Shown: in pieces, positions 1-8,612 of the stretch
Numbering within the stretch: the first letter of the stretch is position 1
Layout: each line of letters opens with the position of its first letter
Source: Chloroflexota bacterium
Lineage (GTDB): Bacteria; Chloroflexota; Ktedonobacteria; Ktedonobacterales; JADMIN01
DNA length: 64,000 bases
Direction: 5' to 3'
NCBI GenBank assembly: GCA_021323855.1
Contig: JAJPKE010000009.1
Span: forward strand, 62,001 to 126,000
Program-made: the position numbers and the translations under genes
The notes under the pieces: generated by a model
Told to the model about the DNA's origin: nothing
What the model saw: only the letters and a program-made list of their open reading frames with translations
Database searches by the model: none

Positions 1-1767
1 CTCGCTCCGCTGCGTGACCGGCTCACACTTGAAGAACGGCTCGACGCCATCAGCGAAATTCATGCTGATATTGGCTTGCAGCAACGCCTCAGCGCTGCGC
101 TGGACGGCCTCTGTGATCTGGAACGGCTGACGGCGCGCGTCGTGCAGGGAACGGCAGTGCCGCGTGAGCTACAGGCGCTGCGTATCGGGCTGAAGCAGTC
201 AGCCGAACTGGCGCATGTGCTGCGCAATGTACATGCGCCCGCGCTCAAAAGCGTTCAGCAGACGATAGACCCCTGCCCGCAGGTATGCACGCTGGTCGAG
301 CAGGCGATTGCCGATCATACCGAGCATCCGGGGCAGACTATTCGCCCTGGCTATTCCGCCGAACTGGATGGCATCGTCAGCTCAATTGCAGAAGCGCGTG
401 CCTGGATTGCCGGATTGGAGGCGATAGAGCGCGAGCGCACCGGCATCAAATCGCTCAAAGTTGGCTATAACAAAGTTTTTGGCTACTACCTGGAAGTCTC
501 CAATGCTAACCGGGCGCGCGTGCCGCCGGAATATGAGCGCCGGCAGACGCTGGTGAACGGCGAACGCTATGTGACGGTGGAACTCAAAGAGCGCGAGTCG
601 CTGGTGACGCACGCCGAGGAGCAAATTGCCGATCTCGAAACACGCCTATACCGCGAGGTTTTGCGCGAGATTGCGGCGCATCAGGCGCGGCTACGGGCGA
701 CGGCGCAGGCAGTCGCGCAGGCGGATGTCTGGCTGGCGCTGGCGTTGGTGGCGCGGGCGCGCGGCTACGTGCGCCCCGAACTCTCCGATGCAACTGATTT
801 GCACATCGTGGCTGGTCGCCATCCTATCATCGAGTCCGCGCTCGATGGCGTCGAGTTCATCGCCAACGATACCACCCTCGATTCGCTGGAAAGCGGCGCG
901 GGAGGCACCCGTATCATGCTGCTGACCGGCCCGAATATGGCGGGCAAATCCACCTATCTGCGGCAGGTGGCCACGATTGTGCTGATGGCGCAGGTTGGCT
1001 CGTTTGTGCCTGCACGCGCAGCGCGCATCGGGCTAGTGGACCGCATCTCTTGCCGGGTGGGAGCGGAGGACGACCTGGCACGCGGCCTGAGTACGTTCAT
1101 GCTGGAGATGGTGGAGACGGCGTACATTCTGCGCCAGTCCACCGCGCGCAGTCTGGTGATTCTGGATGAGGTTGGGCGTGGCACCAGCACGCATGACGGG
1201 CTGGCGATAGCGCGCGCTGTCATCGAACACCTGCATGATGCTATCGGCGCGCGTACCCTCTTTGCCACGCATTACCATGAACTGGCGATATTGGAGCGCA
1301 GCCTCGATCATCTGCGCGCCTTTCAGATGGAAGTGGTTGAGCGTGATGGCGAAGCGATATTCCTGCATCGCGTCGTCCCTGGCGCCAGTACACAGAGCTA
1401 TGGCGTGCAGGTGGCGCGTATGGCCGGGCTGCCGCCATCTGTGACTGAGCGCGCCGCCGCCATGCTCTCCGAATCCATACCGATGCCCGGCAATAGCAAT
1501 ATCATCGCTGATGATAGAGATGGCAGGCGCGTGGCTGAGCGTCCACAGGCATATAGAGCTGATGAGGACCGAGACGCCAATGAACCGGACAACGCAGTAG
1601 TCGCCACAGCTCAGCCGCAGGATGAAGAACAGTTACATGCGACACGCGAGGTTGCGCTGGCGCTGGCAAGCCTGAATATTGCTGCGATGACGCCGCTGGA
1701 AGCCATCAATGTGATCTTTTCGCTACAGCAACAGGCGCTTGCCGCCCTGCATATGCAGCGCCCATGA
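1..1767 (+). CDS. mutS: DNA mismatch repair protein MutS (5' end outside window)
   Basis: The frame is open from base 1 to a TGA at 1765-1767, so this is the last 588 residues of a longer protein whose start lies left of the window. MutS recognises mispaired bases and is an ABC-type ATPase. The lever/clamp region comes first. It is followed by the ATPase core with Walker A GPNMAGKST near residue 310, Walker B VILDEVGRG near residue 387, and the family motif ATHYHEL downstream. A poorly conserved hydrophilic linker of about 60 residues precedes the C-terminal helix-turn-helix motif MTPLEAINVIF. It lies 25 bp upstream of mutL on the same strand, as expected for a repair operon. MutS1 identity is firm; only the N-terminal mismatch-binding domain is unseen. 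Confidence 0.96.
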   Translation, partial: LAPLRDRLTLEERLDAISEIHADIGLQQRLSAALDGLCDLERLTARVVQGTAVPRELQALRIGLKQSAELAHVLRNVHAPALKSVQQTIDPCPQVCTLVEQAIADHTEHPGQTIRPGYSAELDGIVSSIAEARAWIAGLEAIERERTGIKSLKVGYNKVFGYYLEVSNANRARVPPEYERRQTLVNGERYVTVELKERESLVTHAEEQIADLETRLYREVLREIAAHQARLRATAQAVAQADVWLALALVARARGYVRPELSDATDLHIVAGRHPIIESALDGVEFIANDTTLDSLESGAGGTRIMLLTGPNMAGKSTYLRQVATIVLMAQVGSFVPARAARIGLVDRISCRVGAEDDLARGLSTFMLEMVETAYILRQSTARSLVILDEVGRGTSTHDGLAIARAVIEHLHDAIGARTLFATHYHELAILERSLDHLRAFQMEVVERDGEAIFLHRVVPGASTQSYGVQVARMAGLPPSVTERAAAMLSESIPMPGNSNIIADDRDGRRVAERPQAYRADEDRDANEPDNAVVATAQPQDEEQLHATREVALALASLNIAAMTPLEAINVIFSLQQQALAALHMQRP

Positions 1768-1792
1768 GCGGGAAAGGACCGAAGGAACCAGG

Positions 1793-3556
1793 ATGAATGA
1801 ATACAATCGCATCACGACGTTGCCCCGCGCTGTGGTCGAGCGCATCGCCGCCGGAGAGGTAATCGAGCGCCCGGCTTCGGTGGTGCGCGAACTGATCGAG
1901 AACGCGCTCGATGCCCACGCCAGCACCATTCGCGTGGAACTGCGCGCAGGCGGTCTGCGGCTCATCCGTGTTCACGACAACGGCGACGGTATCGCCCCTG
2001 ACGATCTACCGCTCGCCTGCCTGCCCCATACCACTAGCAAAGTGCATGAGCTTGCCGACCTCGAACGCATCAGGACATTGGGGTTTCGTGGCGAGGCGCT
2101 GGCAAGCATCGCCGCCGTCGCTAACCTGGAAATTGCCAGCGCCCATGATAGCAGCGGCGTCGCGCAGGTCCATATGCGCCGCGCAGATGGCACGACGCAG
2201 ACGGCAACGCAGGCGCGTTCGCGTGGCACGACAGTGACGGTGCGCGCGCTGTTTCAATCCATGCCGGCGCGTCTGGCGTTGCTGGGCGCGCCGCGTAACG
2301 AGCTGGCCCGCTGCCAGGCGTTGCTACGGGGCTATGCGCTGGCCTATCCTGGCGTCGCCTTCACGCTGATACACGATGGACAACTCACACTGCACACGCC
2401 AGGGACCAATATCACCGATGCCGTCTCCTCGCTCTATGGCGCAGATGTCGCGCGGGCGCTGCTGCCCTTCGAGACGACACTTGCCGATGGCACGAAGATC
2501 AGTGGTGTCGTTTCGGCGCGCGGCTTTCACCAGGCTGGGCGCGAGGATGTGTGGGTGTTGGTGAACGGGCGCGCGGTGGCAAACCGCACATTGACAGCCG
2601 CCGTCGAATCAAGCTACCGCTCATTGCTGCCGAAGGGTCGCCATCCCTTATTAGTTGCCAGCGTGACGCTTCCACCGGAGCGGCTGGATGTGAATATTCA
2701 TCCTGCTAAGACTGATGTCTTGCTGCGGGATGAGGCTGGTGTCGCCGCCGCGCTGCGCACTGCCGTCCACGATGCGCTGGGCACATCAGCGGCCAGCATC
2801 GTGACGCCCGCGCTTCAGCCTGCGCTGCGCCCGGTCCAAATTCCTCTGAGTGTACCGCGTAAACGGCGGGGACTGCGCCTCAACGAGAAACCCGCTCGTT
2901 ATGGAGGCCATGCTATCGAACCGGAAGATGCGCCCATCGTTGGACCATTGCCAGCGTTGGAGCCATTGGCGCAGTTTGACGATGCGCTCATTCTGGCGCG
3001 TTCGACGGTTGGCGACCTGTTTCTGGTGGATCAGCATCGTGCCCATGAGCGTGTCCTCTATGAACGCCTGCTCAAACAGCGTGCAGCCCTGCTGGAAGAA
3101 GATGGTATGTTGCCGCTGGACGCCGATGAAGTACACAGCGCAGGACAATTGTTGCTGGAACCGCTGCTGGTGGAATTGACGGCAGCGCAGGCGGCGTTGT
3201 TGGTACCACGATTGACGGAACTCAGCGCGCTGGGGTTGGCCTGCCAGCCGTTCGGTGGCAGCGTCTTTCTCGTGCGCTCGGTGCCCTACTTGCCCGGCGC
3301 AGCGCAGGCGCCCGCCGATCTAGCGCGCACACTCACCGAAACCGCCGCCTGGGAAGGCGAGGATTGGATGGCGCGGGTTAGCACCGCGCTCGCGTGCCGC
3401 AGCGCCATCCGCCGTGGCCAACCATTAGCGGCATCAGAGCAACGGTCGTTGCTAGCGGACTTTCAGCAGGTGACGACGCCTGCCGTCTGCCCGCATGGCA
3501 GCCCAATCGTGCTGCGCTATGGCCGCAACTATCTCACCCGTCTCTTCGAGTGGTAA
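1793..3556 (+). CDS. mutL: DNA mismatch repair protein MutL (endonuclease-type)
   Basis: This 587-residue protein links MutS to strand incision. The start at 1793 gives MNEYNRITTLPRAVVERIAA, the canonical MutL beginning; a frame-open TTG at 1739 would add 18 unrelated residues inside mutS. The GHKL ATPase motifs are all present: ENALDAHA, DNGDGI, GFRGEALASI and the GTTVTVRALF stretch. The C-terminal domain has DQHRAHERVLYE, which fits the DQHA(X)2E(X)4E metal-binding endonuclease motif apart from an R insertion-like substitution, plus ACRSAIRRG and CPHGSP. A nicking MutL is therefore inferred, as in bacteria that lack MutH. A variable linker lies between about residues 330 and 400. It is probably cotranscribed with mutS. 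Confidence 0.96.
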   Translation: MNEYNRITTLPRAVVERIAAGEVIERPASVVRELIENALDAHASTIRVELRAGGLRLIRVHDNGDGIAPDDLPLACLPHTTSKVHELADLERIRTLGFRGEALASIAAVANLEIASAHDSSGVAQVHMRRADGTTQTATQARSRGTTVTVRALFQSMPARLALLGAPRNELARCQALLRGYALAYPGVAFTLIHDGQLTLHTPGTNITDAVSSLYGADVARALLPFETTLADGTKISGVVSARGFHQAGREDVWVLVNGRAVANRTLTAAVESSYRSLLPKGRHPLLVASVTLPPERLDVNIHPAKTDVLLRDEAGVAAALRTAVHDALGTSAASIVTPALQPALRPVQIPLSVPRKRRGLRLNEKPARYGGHAIEPEDAPIVGPLPALEPLAQFDDALILARSTVGDLFLVDQHRAHERVLYERLLKQRAALLEEDGMLPLDADEVHSAGQLLLEPLLVELTAAQAALLVPRLTELSALGLACQPFGGSVFLVRSVPYLPGAAQAPADLARTLTETAAWEGEDWMARVSTALACRSAIRRGQPLAASEQRSLLADFQQVTTPAVCPHGSPIVLRYGRNYLTRLFEW

Positions 3557-3579
3557 TCGCCTTCATAAAAGAACCAGGC

Positions 3580-4512
3580 TCACTGTGATCTCACCCGCTT
3601 GATATCGAAGTCCGCCAGCAGGTCGGTGAGGCTGACAGGTTCGCCAGGCGGCCAGAGGCCACAACTCGACGCAAGTATACCCAACACCTGCGCTGGCGTC
3701 ATGCCCTGCGCGCGCAACGTCGCCAGCCCTGCCGAAGCATCACGTTTCGCCATTCGCACGCCGCTGTCATCCAACAGCAGCGGCACATGGGCGTATTCTG
3801 TGGGGCGCTGATAGCCAAGCGCATCAAAGAGTGCCAGTTGCCGCGCCGTTGAGGAGAGCAGATCAGCGCCACGCACTACCTGCGTTACGCCCATCAGCGC
3901 ATCGTCCACGACGACGGCAAGCTGATAGGACACGATGCCGTCGCTGCGCAACACCACGAAATCGCCGCAGCGTTCAGCCACTGACTCCCTTTGCGGTCCG
4001 GCCAACGCATCGGTGAAGGACAGCGGCGGCGATGGCGCGCGGAATCGTAGCGCCGGTCTCCGTCCCTGCGCCTCATATTGGTGGCGTTGGCGCTTCGTAA
4101 GCGTGCGACAGGTGCCGGGATAGCGCGGGCCATCCTCGCCGGCCTGTGGCGCACTGGCGATCCGCGCCAATTCTGCGCGAGTGCAGTAGCAGGGGTACAA
4201 TTGTCCCTCGGCTCGTAACCGTGCCAGCGCCGCGCGGTAGAGGTCCTGGCGCGCAGACTGGGTATAAGGACCATACAAACCACCGATATCTGGTCCTTCA
4301 TCCCAATCCAGCCCCAGCCAGCGCAAATCGGCGAGAATGCCTGCGGCAGCGCCTGGGCGCACACGTGGCAGGTCAAGATCTTCGATGCGCAGGATGAATG
4401 CGCCACCAACGTGTCGCGCCACTAGCCACGCCAGCAGCGCCGTGCGTAGATTGCCCAGGTGCAGTGCCCCGGTTGGCGAAGGCGCATAGCGTCCGCGCAC
4501 GCCGCCAATCAT
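3580..4512 (-). CDS. gluQ: tRNA glutamyl-Q(34) synthetase (GluQ-RS)
   Basis: This 310-residue enzyme is the catalytic half of a glutamyl-tRNA synthetase without an anticodon-binding domain. That is the hallmark of GluQ-RS, which attaches glutamate to queuosine in tRNA-Asp. The N-terminus reads GRYAPSPTGALHLGNLRTAL, with HLGN as the HIGH signature. A zinc-binding segment CYCTRAEL followed by YPGTC lies near residues 105-135. The KMSKS equivalent is RMAKRDAS near residue 255. Its ATG overlaps the maf stop as ATGA, indicating translational coupling, and it is the last gene of a three-gene operon. It converges on mutL with a 23-bp gap. Assignment as GluQ rather than a truncated GltX rests on length and the zinc motif. 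Confidence 0.92.
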   Translation of the reverse strand: MIGGVRGRYAPSPTGALHLGNLRTALLAWLVARHVGGAFILRIEDLDLPRVRPGAAAGILADLRWLGLDWDEGPDIGGLYGPYTQSARQDLYRAALARLRAEGQLYPCYCTRAELARIASAPQAGEDGPRYPGTCRTLTKRQRHQYEAQGRRPALRFRAPSPPLSFTDALAGPQRESVAERCGDFVVLRSDGIVSYQLAVVVDDALMGVTQVVRGADLLSSTARQLALFDALGYQRPTEYAHVPLLLDDSGVRMAKRDASAGLATLRAQGMTPAQVLGILASSCGLWPPGEPVSLTDLLADFDIKRVRSQ

Positions 4513-5273
4513 CCTACCGGCTCCGTCGGCTCAGCAGGCTCAGGCGCTTCGTCTGCTGGCGTGCCCATTTCATCGGCGGGATATGGCGGTGTACAGGCTC
4601 CCGACCAGGGGCAGGTGCCAGGACGATGGCGCAGGTCCGGCGCTGCCGCTCCTGGCAGCGTCGTATGGTTAAGCAGCGTGGAGACGAGGCAAATAGGCAG
4701 CCCAATGACGCCCAGGTGGCATCCGTGCATTGCCGCCACGGGATGGAAGCCAGGATGTTGTATTGAGTAGGCGCCAGCTTTATCCAGTGGATCGCCGGTG
4801 GCGACATAGGCGGCAATCTCTTCGTCGCTGTAGTCGCGCATCAGCACGCGCGTCGTCGCAGTTGCCGCAACGACGCAGCCATTCTCTTCGGCCAGCGCCA
4901 CGCCGGTCGCCACGATATGCTCACGCCCGCGGAGGTCGCGTAGCATCGTCTCAGCCTCGGCAAGATCGCGCGGCTTCGGCAGTGAACGGCCATCGAGCAG
5001 CACAGTGGTGTCGGCGCTGAGAATGCGCCCCCACTTGTTCTGCTTCACGAGTTCTTCGCGCGCCGCCAGCGCCTTCGCCAGCGCCAGATATTGCCCCAGC
5101 GTCGCCAGGTCGCCGGTATAACCAGCGGTCAGCGCGTCCTCATCCACAGGCACGACAAATAGCTCGAAGGCGATTCCCGCCTGCGTCAGCAGTTGCCGCC
5201 GGCGTGGCGACGATGAGGCGAGATACAGCGGACGCGAGGGTTTCGCTCTCGTGGTCATGGGTATGTGTGGCAT
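4509..5273 (-). CDS. maf: Maf-like nucleoside triphosphate pyrophosphatase with extra C-terminal tail
   Basis: Maf proteins hydrolyse non-canonical or modified nucleotides such as dTTP and UTP analogues. The N-terminal signature LASSSPRRRQLL, the DTTV metal site and the KAGAYSIQ segment place it in the family. The family core ends near residue 200 at GLPICLVSTLL. About 55 further residues follow, containing a CPWSGAC pair of cysteines and a Pro/Glu/Ala-rich end, which is longer than the usual Maf of about 190-200 residues. The start codon shares one base with the stop of the upstream rlmD gene (TAATG), and the stop overlaps gluQ. An in-frame ATG five codons inside is an alternative start. The role of the tail is unknown. 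Confidence 0.9.
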   Translation of the reverse strand: MPHIPMTTRAKPSRPLYLASSSPRRRQLLTQAGIAFELFVVPVDEDALTAGYTGDLATLGQYLALAKALAAREELVKQNKWGRILSADTTVLLDGRSLPKPRDLAEAETMLRDLRGREHIVATGVALAEENGCVVAATATTRVLMRDYSDEEIAAYVATGDPLDKAGAYSIQHPGFHPVAAMHGCHLGVIGLPICLVSTLLNHTTLPGAAAPDLRHRPGTCPWSGACTPPYPADEMGTPADEAPEPAEPTEPVG

Positions 5274-6676
5274 TACGAAGCCTCCAGCACGACGATGGTT
5301 TCGATATGGGCGGTCTGCGGGAACATATCCAGCGGCTGCACAGACCTGATGCGATAGGCGCTCTGTTTCAGGCAGAGATATGCGAGGTCGCGCGCCAGCG
5401 TATCTGGATTGCAGGAGACGTAGATGACGCGCGGCAACGGGCGCTCAACTAGCGCGTCCAGCACAGGACGCTGGCAGCCGGCGCGTGGTGGGTCAATCAC
5501 CAGGCCGTCCAACCGGCACGTCATCGCAGGCAATAGAGCCTCCACTTTTCCCTGAAGTATCTCAACGTTGTTCACGTCGCGCAGATTCCAGCGCGCGTCT
5601 CGCACCGCGCTCGCCGACTCTTCGATGGCGATGACCGAACTGACGCGCTCCGCCATCAGACGCGCGAACGTGCCGACACCACAATACGCATCCACCCACG
5701 TAGTGCCCTCGCCGGAGGGAATACTACCCAGCACCAGCTCGGCCATTTTGTTTGCCTGGGTGGTATTTGTCTGGAAGAAGGAGCTTGGGCGAATCCGAAA
5801 GGAGATGCCGCAAAGCGATTCTTCCATATCGCTCTCGCGCACGGTCAATCCAGCGGCCTCCAATTCTGCACGCGCGCTCGCATCAGGCTCTGGCTGGAGC
5901 AAAAGGTGATTGCTAGCCTCGCTATAGCGCATGAGGACCTGCGGCTGAGGCAGCGGTTGGCGCGAGAGCACCGCCAGCGCGTCGTTGATGCGCTCATGCG
6001 CTATCGGGCAGTTGGTGAGCGGTAGCACGCGATGTGTGCCGCGCGCCGTCAACCCTGCCTGTCCATCACGGTTGACAGAGAAGCGCATATGATTGCGATA
6101 GTGCCAGGGCGAGGCGCAACCGATGGCTGGCAACACTTGCTGCTCTGCGAACCCTGCCCCAGCCAGCGCCGCGCGCACCCGCCCCGTCTTCCAATCGAGT
6201 TGCGCCTGATAGGCGAGATGCTGGAACTGGCAGCCGCCACATGCGCCAAAGACCGGGCAGACGGTTTGCACCCGCTCAGGCGACGCTTCGATGATGGAGA
6301 GCACGCGCACTACCGGCGGCGGCACATGCTTGGCTCGTTTGCGTCCTGGACGCGGCAAGCTCCAGGAGGCTTCTACTTCGACGATTTCGCCGGGCAGCCC
6401 GCCGACGAAGATCAGTTCATCGGGTGTCATCATCTCGCCGCGCCCGTAGACCTCCTCGAATTCGGCAGGCGCAGGCGTGTGCAGTATCTCGATGACTCTG
6501 CCGTGCGCCTCGCCATTGGCAAGGAATCCTTCAACGGCGACGCGATAGCGCCCGACGACATAACGCCGGGCCGGAACTGATGTAGTGATTAGGGCTGCTT
6601 CTGTTGCTTCTAATTTTTCCGTTGCTTCGGATGCGCCTGAAATGATAGTACCGTCCCGCTGTTCTTGTTGCTCCAC
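5273..6676 (-). CDS. rlmD: 23S rRNA (uracil-C5)-methyltransferase, RlmD/RumA type
   Basis: This 467-residue protein belongs to the TrmA/RumA class of SAM-dependent RNA methyltransferases. A TRAM-like beta region covers roughly residues 60-140. The 4Fe-4S cysteines are seen in VCPVFGACGGCQFQH plus a later CPIAH. SAM-binding is at VDAYCGVGTF, DPPRAG is present, and the catalytic cysteine lies in VSCNPDTLARDL. The iron-sulfur motif separates RlmC/RlmD-like enzymes from TrmA. The first 40 residues are low-complexity and the exact start is uncertain. It heads the rlmD-maf-gluQ operon, all genes overlapping, with an extended -10 motif 55 bp upstream. The exact target uridine (1939 or 747) cannot be told from sequence alone. 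Confidence 0.9.
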   Translation of the reverse strand: MEQQEQRDGTIISGASEATEKLEATEAALITTSVPARRYVVGRYRVAVEGFLANGEAHGRVIEILHTPAPAEFEEVYGRGEMMTPDELIFVGGLPGEIVEVEASWSLPRPGRKRAKHVPPPVVRVLSIIEASPERVQTVCPVFGACGGCQFQHLAYQAQLDWKTGRVRAALAGAGFAEQQVLPAIGCASPWHYRNHMRFSVNRDGQAGLTARGTHRVLPLTNCPIAHERINDALAVLSRQPLPQPQVLMRYSEASNHLLLQPEPDASARAELEAAGLTVRESDMEESLCGISFRIRPSSFFQTNTTQANKMAELVLGSIPSGEGTTWVDAYCGVGTFARLMAERVSSVIAIEESASAVRDARWNLRDVNNVEILQGKVEALLPAMTCRLDGLVIDPPRAGCQRPVLDALVERPLPRVIYVSCNPDTLARDLAYLCLKQSAYRIRSVQPLDMFPQTAHIETIVVLEAS

Positions 6677-6730
6677 TGTCTCAGTTGATCCTGATGCTGT
6701 ATGGGTGTTCTTGGTCTCGAAAACAACGAG

Positions 6731-6739
6731 AGTATAGCA
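6731..6739 (-). promoter_or_regulatory. Candidate extended -10 promoter for rlmD-maf-gluQ
   Basis: Read on the minus strand this is TGCTATACT, an extended -10 element (TGN plus a 5/6 match to TATAAT). No good -35 hexamer is visible 16-18 bp upstream, as is common for extended -10 promoters. It lies about 55 bp before the rlmD start in the divergent spacer shared with glpD. Confidence 0.35.
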
Positions 6740-6842
6740 TATTTACTGGCGGCGCTTGCTGAGAAGATGCTACGGTAATGAAGAAGTTAGCGCATCAGAC
6801 GGGTGGATGGGCGCATCGAGAGCAAGAGAAGGCAAAAGCACG

Positions 6843-8567
6843 ATGATACAACTCTCGCAGACTAGCCGGGCGGCGGCTTTGGCGCAGATGGCAACAACTC
6901 CGCTGGATGTGCTAGTGATTGGCGGTGGCATAACTGGCGCTGGCGTCGCGTTGGATGCGGTGGCGCGCGGCTATCGCGCCGGCCTGATTGAGCGACACGA
7001 CTTTGCCAGCGGCACCAGCAGCCGCTCTACCAAACTGGTGCATGGCGGGATACGCTATCTGCCGCAGTTCGATGTGCCACTGGTGCGCGAAGCGTTGATC
7101 GAGCGCGGGCGCTTGCTGCGCAACGCGCCGCATCTGGTGCAGCCGCTCTCCTTTATCCTGCCGCTCTACGCGAGTTCGAGGCATCCGGTTGGCTTGCCGA
7201 TTGCGCCGCCGCTCGGTATTGGGCTAGGGCTGATCCTCGGCACTGGGCTGACGATGTATGACGGCCTCGCCGGGCAGGAGAACATTGCGCCGCATCACCG
7301 GCTCACCAGCGAAGAGGTGATCCAGCGCGCACCCTGTCTGCGGCCCGATGGCCTGAAGACTGGATTTGCCTATTTCGATGCGCAGACTGATGACACGCGC
7401 CTGACGCTGGCTGTCTTGCTCTCCGCCGCCGAACGTGGCGCATTGCTGGCTAATTACTGCGAGGCGTTGGCCTTCATCAAGGATCCTGAGGGCGCCATTG
7501 TGGGTGTCGAGGCGCGTAGCACGCTGTGCAATGACGCTGGCGCTGAGGAAGCTACGACCCAGCCAATCACCATTCGCGCGAAGTATATCGTCAACGCAAC
7601 CGGCGTCTGGGCGGAGGAGACAGAACGACTGGCTGGCGACATGCCCAACCTGGATATTGCGCCAAGCAAAGGCACACATCTCGTCTTTGCCAAAGAAGCC
7701 TTTGATCTTGGCGATGAAGCTATCGTCCTGCCGGAGACCGAAGATCAGCGCATCATTTTCATCGTACCCTGGCTCTCACGCGCGCTGGTTGGCACGACGG
7801 ATGAAGCCGCTGAGCGTATCGAAAATCCAGTAGCGACGGAGCAGGAGATTGATTACCTGTTGGAGCATCTCAATCGCTTCATTCGCAAACCTGTCACACG
7901 CGACGATATTCTCGCCACTTACGCTGGCTATCGTCCGCTGCTGAAGCTGCGCAGAAGCCGCACGCCAGCGCGCCTCTCGCGCACGCATACGGTCGTCGAG
8001 GGGGATGATGGCCTGATTTCGATCTCCGGCGGCAAGCTGACGACCTATCGCCGCATGGCGCAGGATGTACTTGACCGCATTGACGAACGCGAAGGCCGGC
8101 ACTCCGGCCATCCAACAACCAGAATGGCGCTGGCGGGCAGCGTCAATTGGTTTGACACGCGCGCAGCGTTCCTGCGGCGTGCGCGTTCTCTTGCGCTGAC
8201 ACCGGCCATTGCTGAACACCTGAGCGCGGCGTATGGCACAGCAGCCAGCGCGATTCTCGATCTTGTTGATGCGCAGGCGGAACTAGGAAGCCGCCTGGTG
8301 GACGATCTCCCCTATATCGCGGCTGAGGTGGTGTATGCCTGTCGCGCAGAACTGGCTCTGACGCTCGAAGATGTGTTAGCGCGGCGGACGCATATCGCCA
8401 TCGAAGAACGTTCGCGTGGTACAACGATAGCGCCCCATGTCGCTACGTTGATGGCGCAGGAACTTGGCTGGCCAGAGGCGGAGCAGCAACGGCAGCTAGC
8501 CGAGTATAACGCTTTTGCGCTCGAACAGGCGGGTCCGCTCCAGCAGGCGATTCCGGCGCTGTCCTAG
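6843..8567 (+). CDS. glpD: Aerobic glycerol-3-phosphate dehydrogenase
   Basis: This 574-residue FAD enzyme oxidises sn-glycerol-3-phosphate to dihydroxyacetone phosphate at the membrane and passes electrons to quinone. The N-terminal dinucleotide fold DVLVIGGGITGAGVALDAV is followed by the family signature GTSSRSTKLVHGGIRYL. A C-terminal helical domain covers about residues 400-540. The start at 6843 is chosen because an AGAAGG site lies 10 bp upstream and the protein then begins just before the FAD fold; in-frame upstream starts would add residues with no similarity. Length fits the family (500-570). No glycerol kinase or facilitator gene is nearby, so it appears to be a stand-alone gene. 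Confidence 0.94.
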   Translation: MIQLSQTSRAAALAQMATTPLDVLVIGGGITGAGVALDAVARGYRAGLIERHDFASGTSSRSTKLVHGGIRYLPQFDVPLVREALIERGRLLRNAPHLVQPLSFILPLYASSRHPVGLPIAPPLGIGLGLILGTGLTMYDGLAGQENIAPHHRLTSEEVIQRAPCLRPDGLKTGFAYFDAQTDDTRLTLAVLLSAAERGALLANYCEALAFIKDPEGAIVGVEARSTLCNDAGAEEATTQPITIRAKYIVNATGVWAEETERLAGDMPNLDIAPSKGTHLVFAKEAFDLGDEAIVLPETEDQRIIFIVPWLSRALVGTTDEAAERIENPVATEQEIDYLLEHLNRFIRKPVTRDDILATYAGYRPLLKLRRSRTPARLSRTHTVVEGDDGLISISGGKLTTYRRMAQDVLDRIDEREGRHSGHPTTRMALAGSVNWFDTRAAFLRRARSLALTPAIAEHLSAAYGTAASAILDLVDAQAELGSRLVDDLPYIAAEVVYACRAELALTLEDVLARRTHIAIEERSRGTTIAPHVATLMAQELGWPEAEQQRQLAEYNAFALEQAGPLQQAIPALS

Positions 8568-8586
8568 CTGGTTGTCCTAGCTGGTT
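8561..8586. repeat. Tandem 13-bp duplication over the glpD stop codon
   Basis: GTCCTAGCTGGTT occurs twice back to back (8561-8573 and 8574-8586). The TAG in the first copy is the glpD stop codon, and the second copy carries the same triplet downstream. It looks like a local slippage duplication. Confidence 0.8.
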
Positions 8587-8612
8587 GTCGAGAGCTGGTC
8601 GTTGAGCCATTT

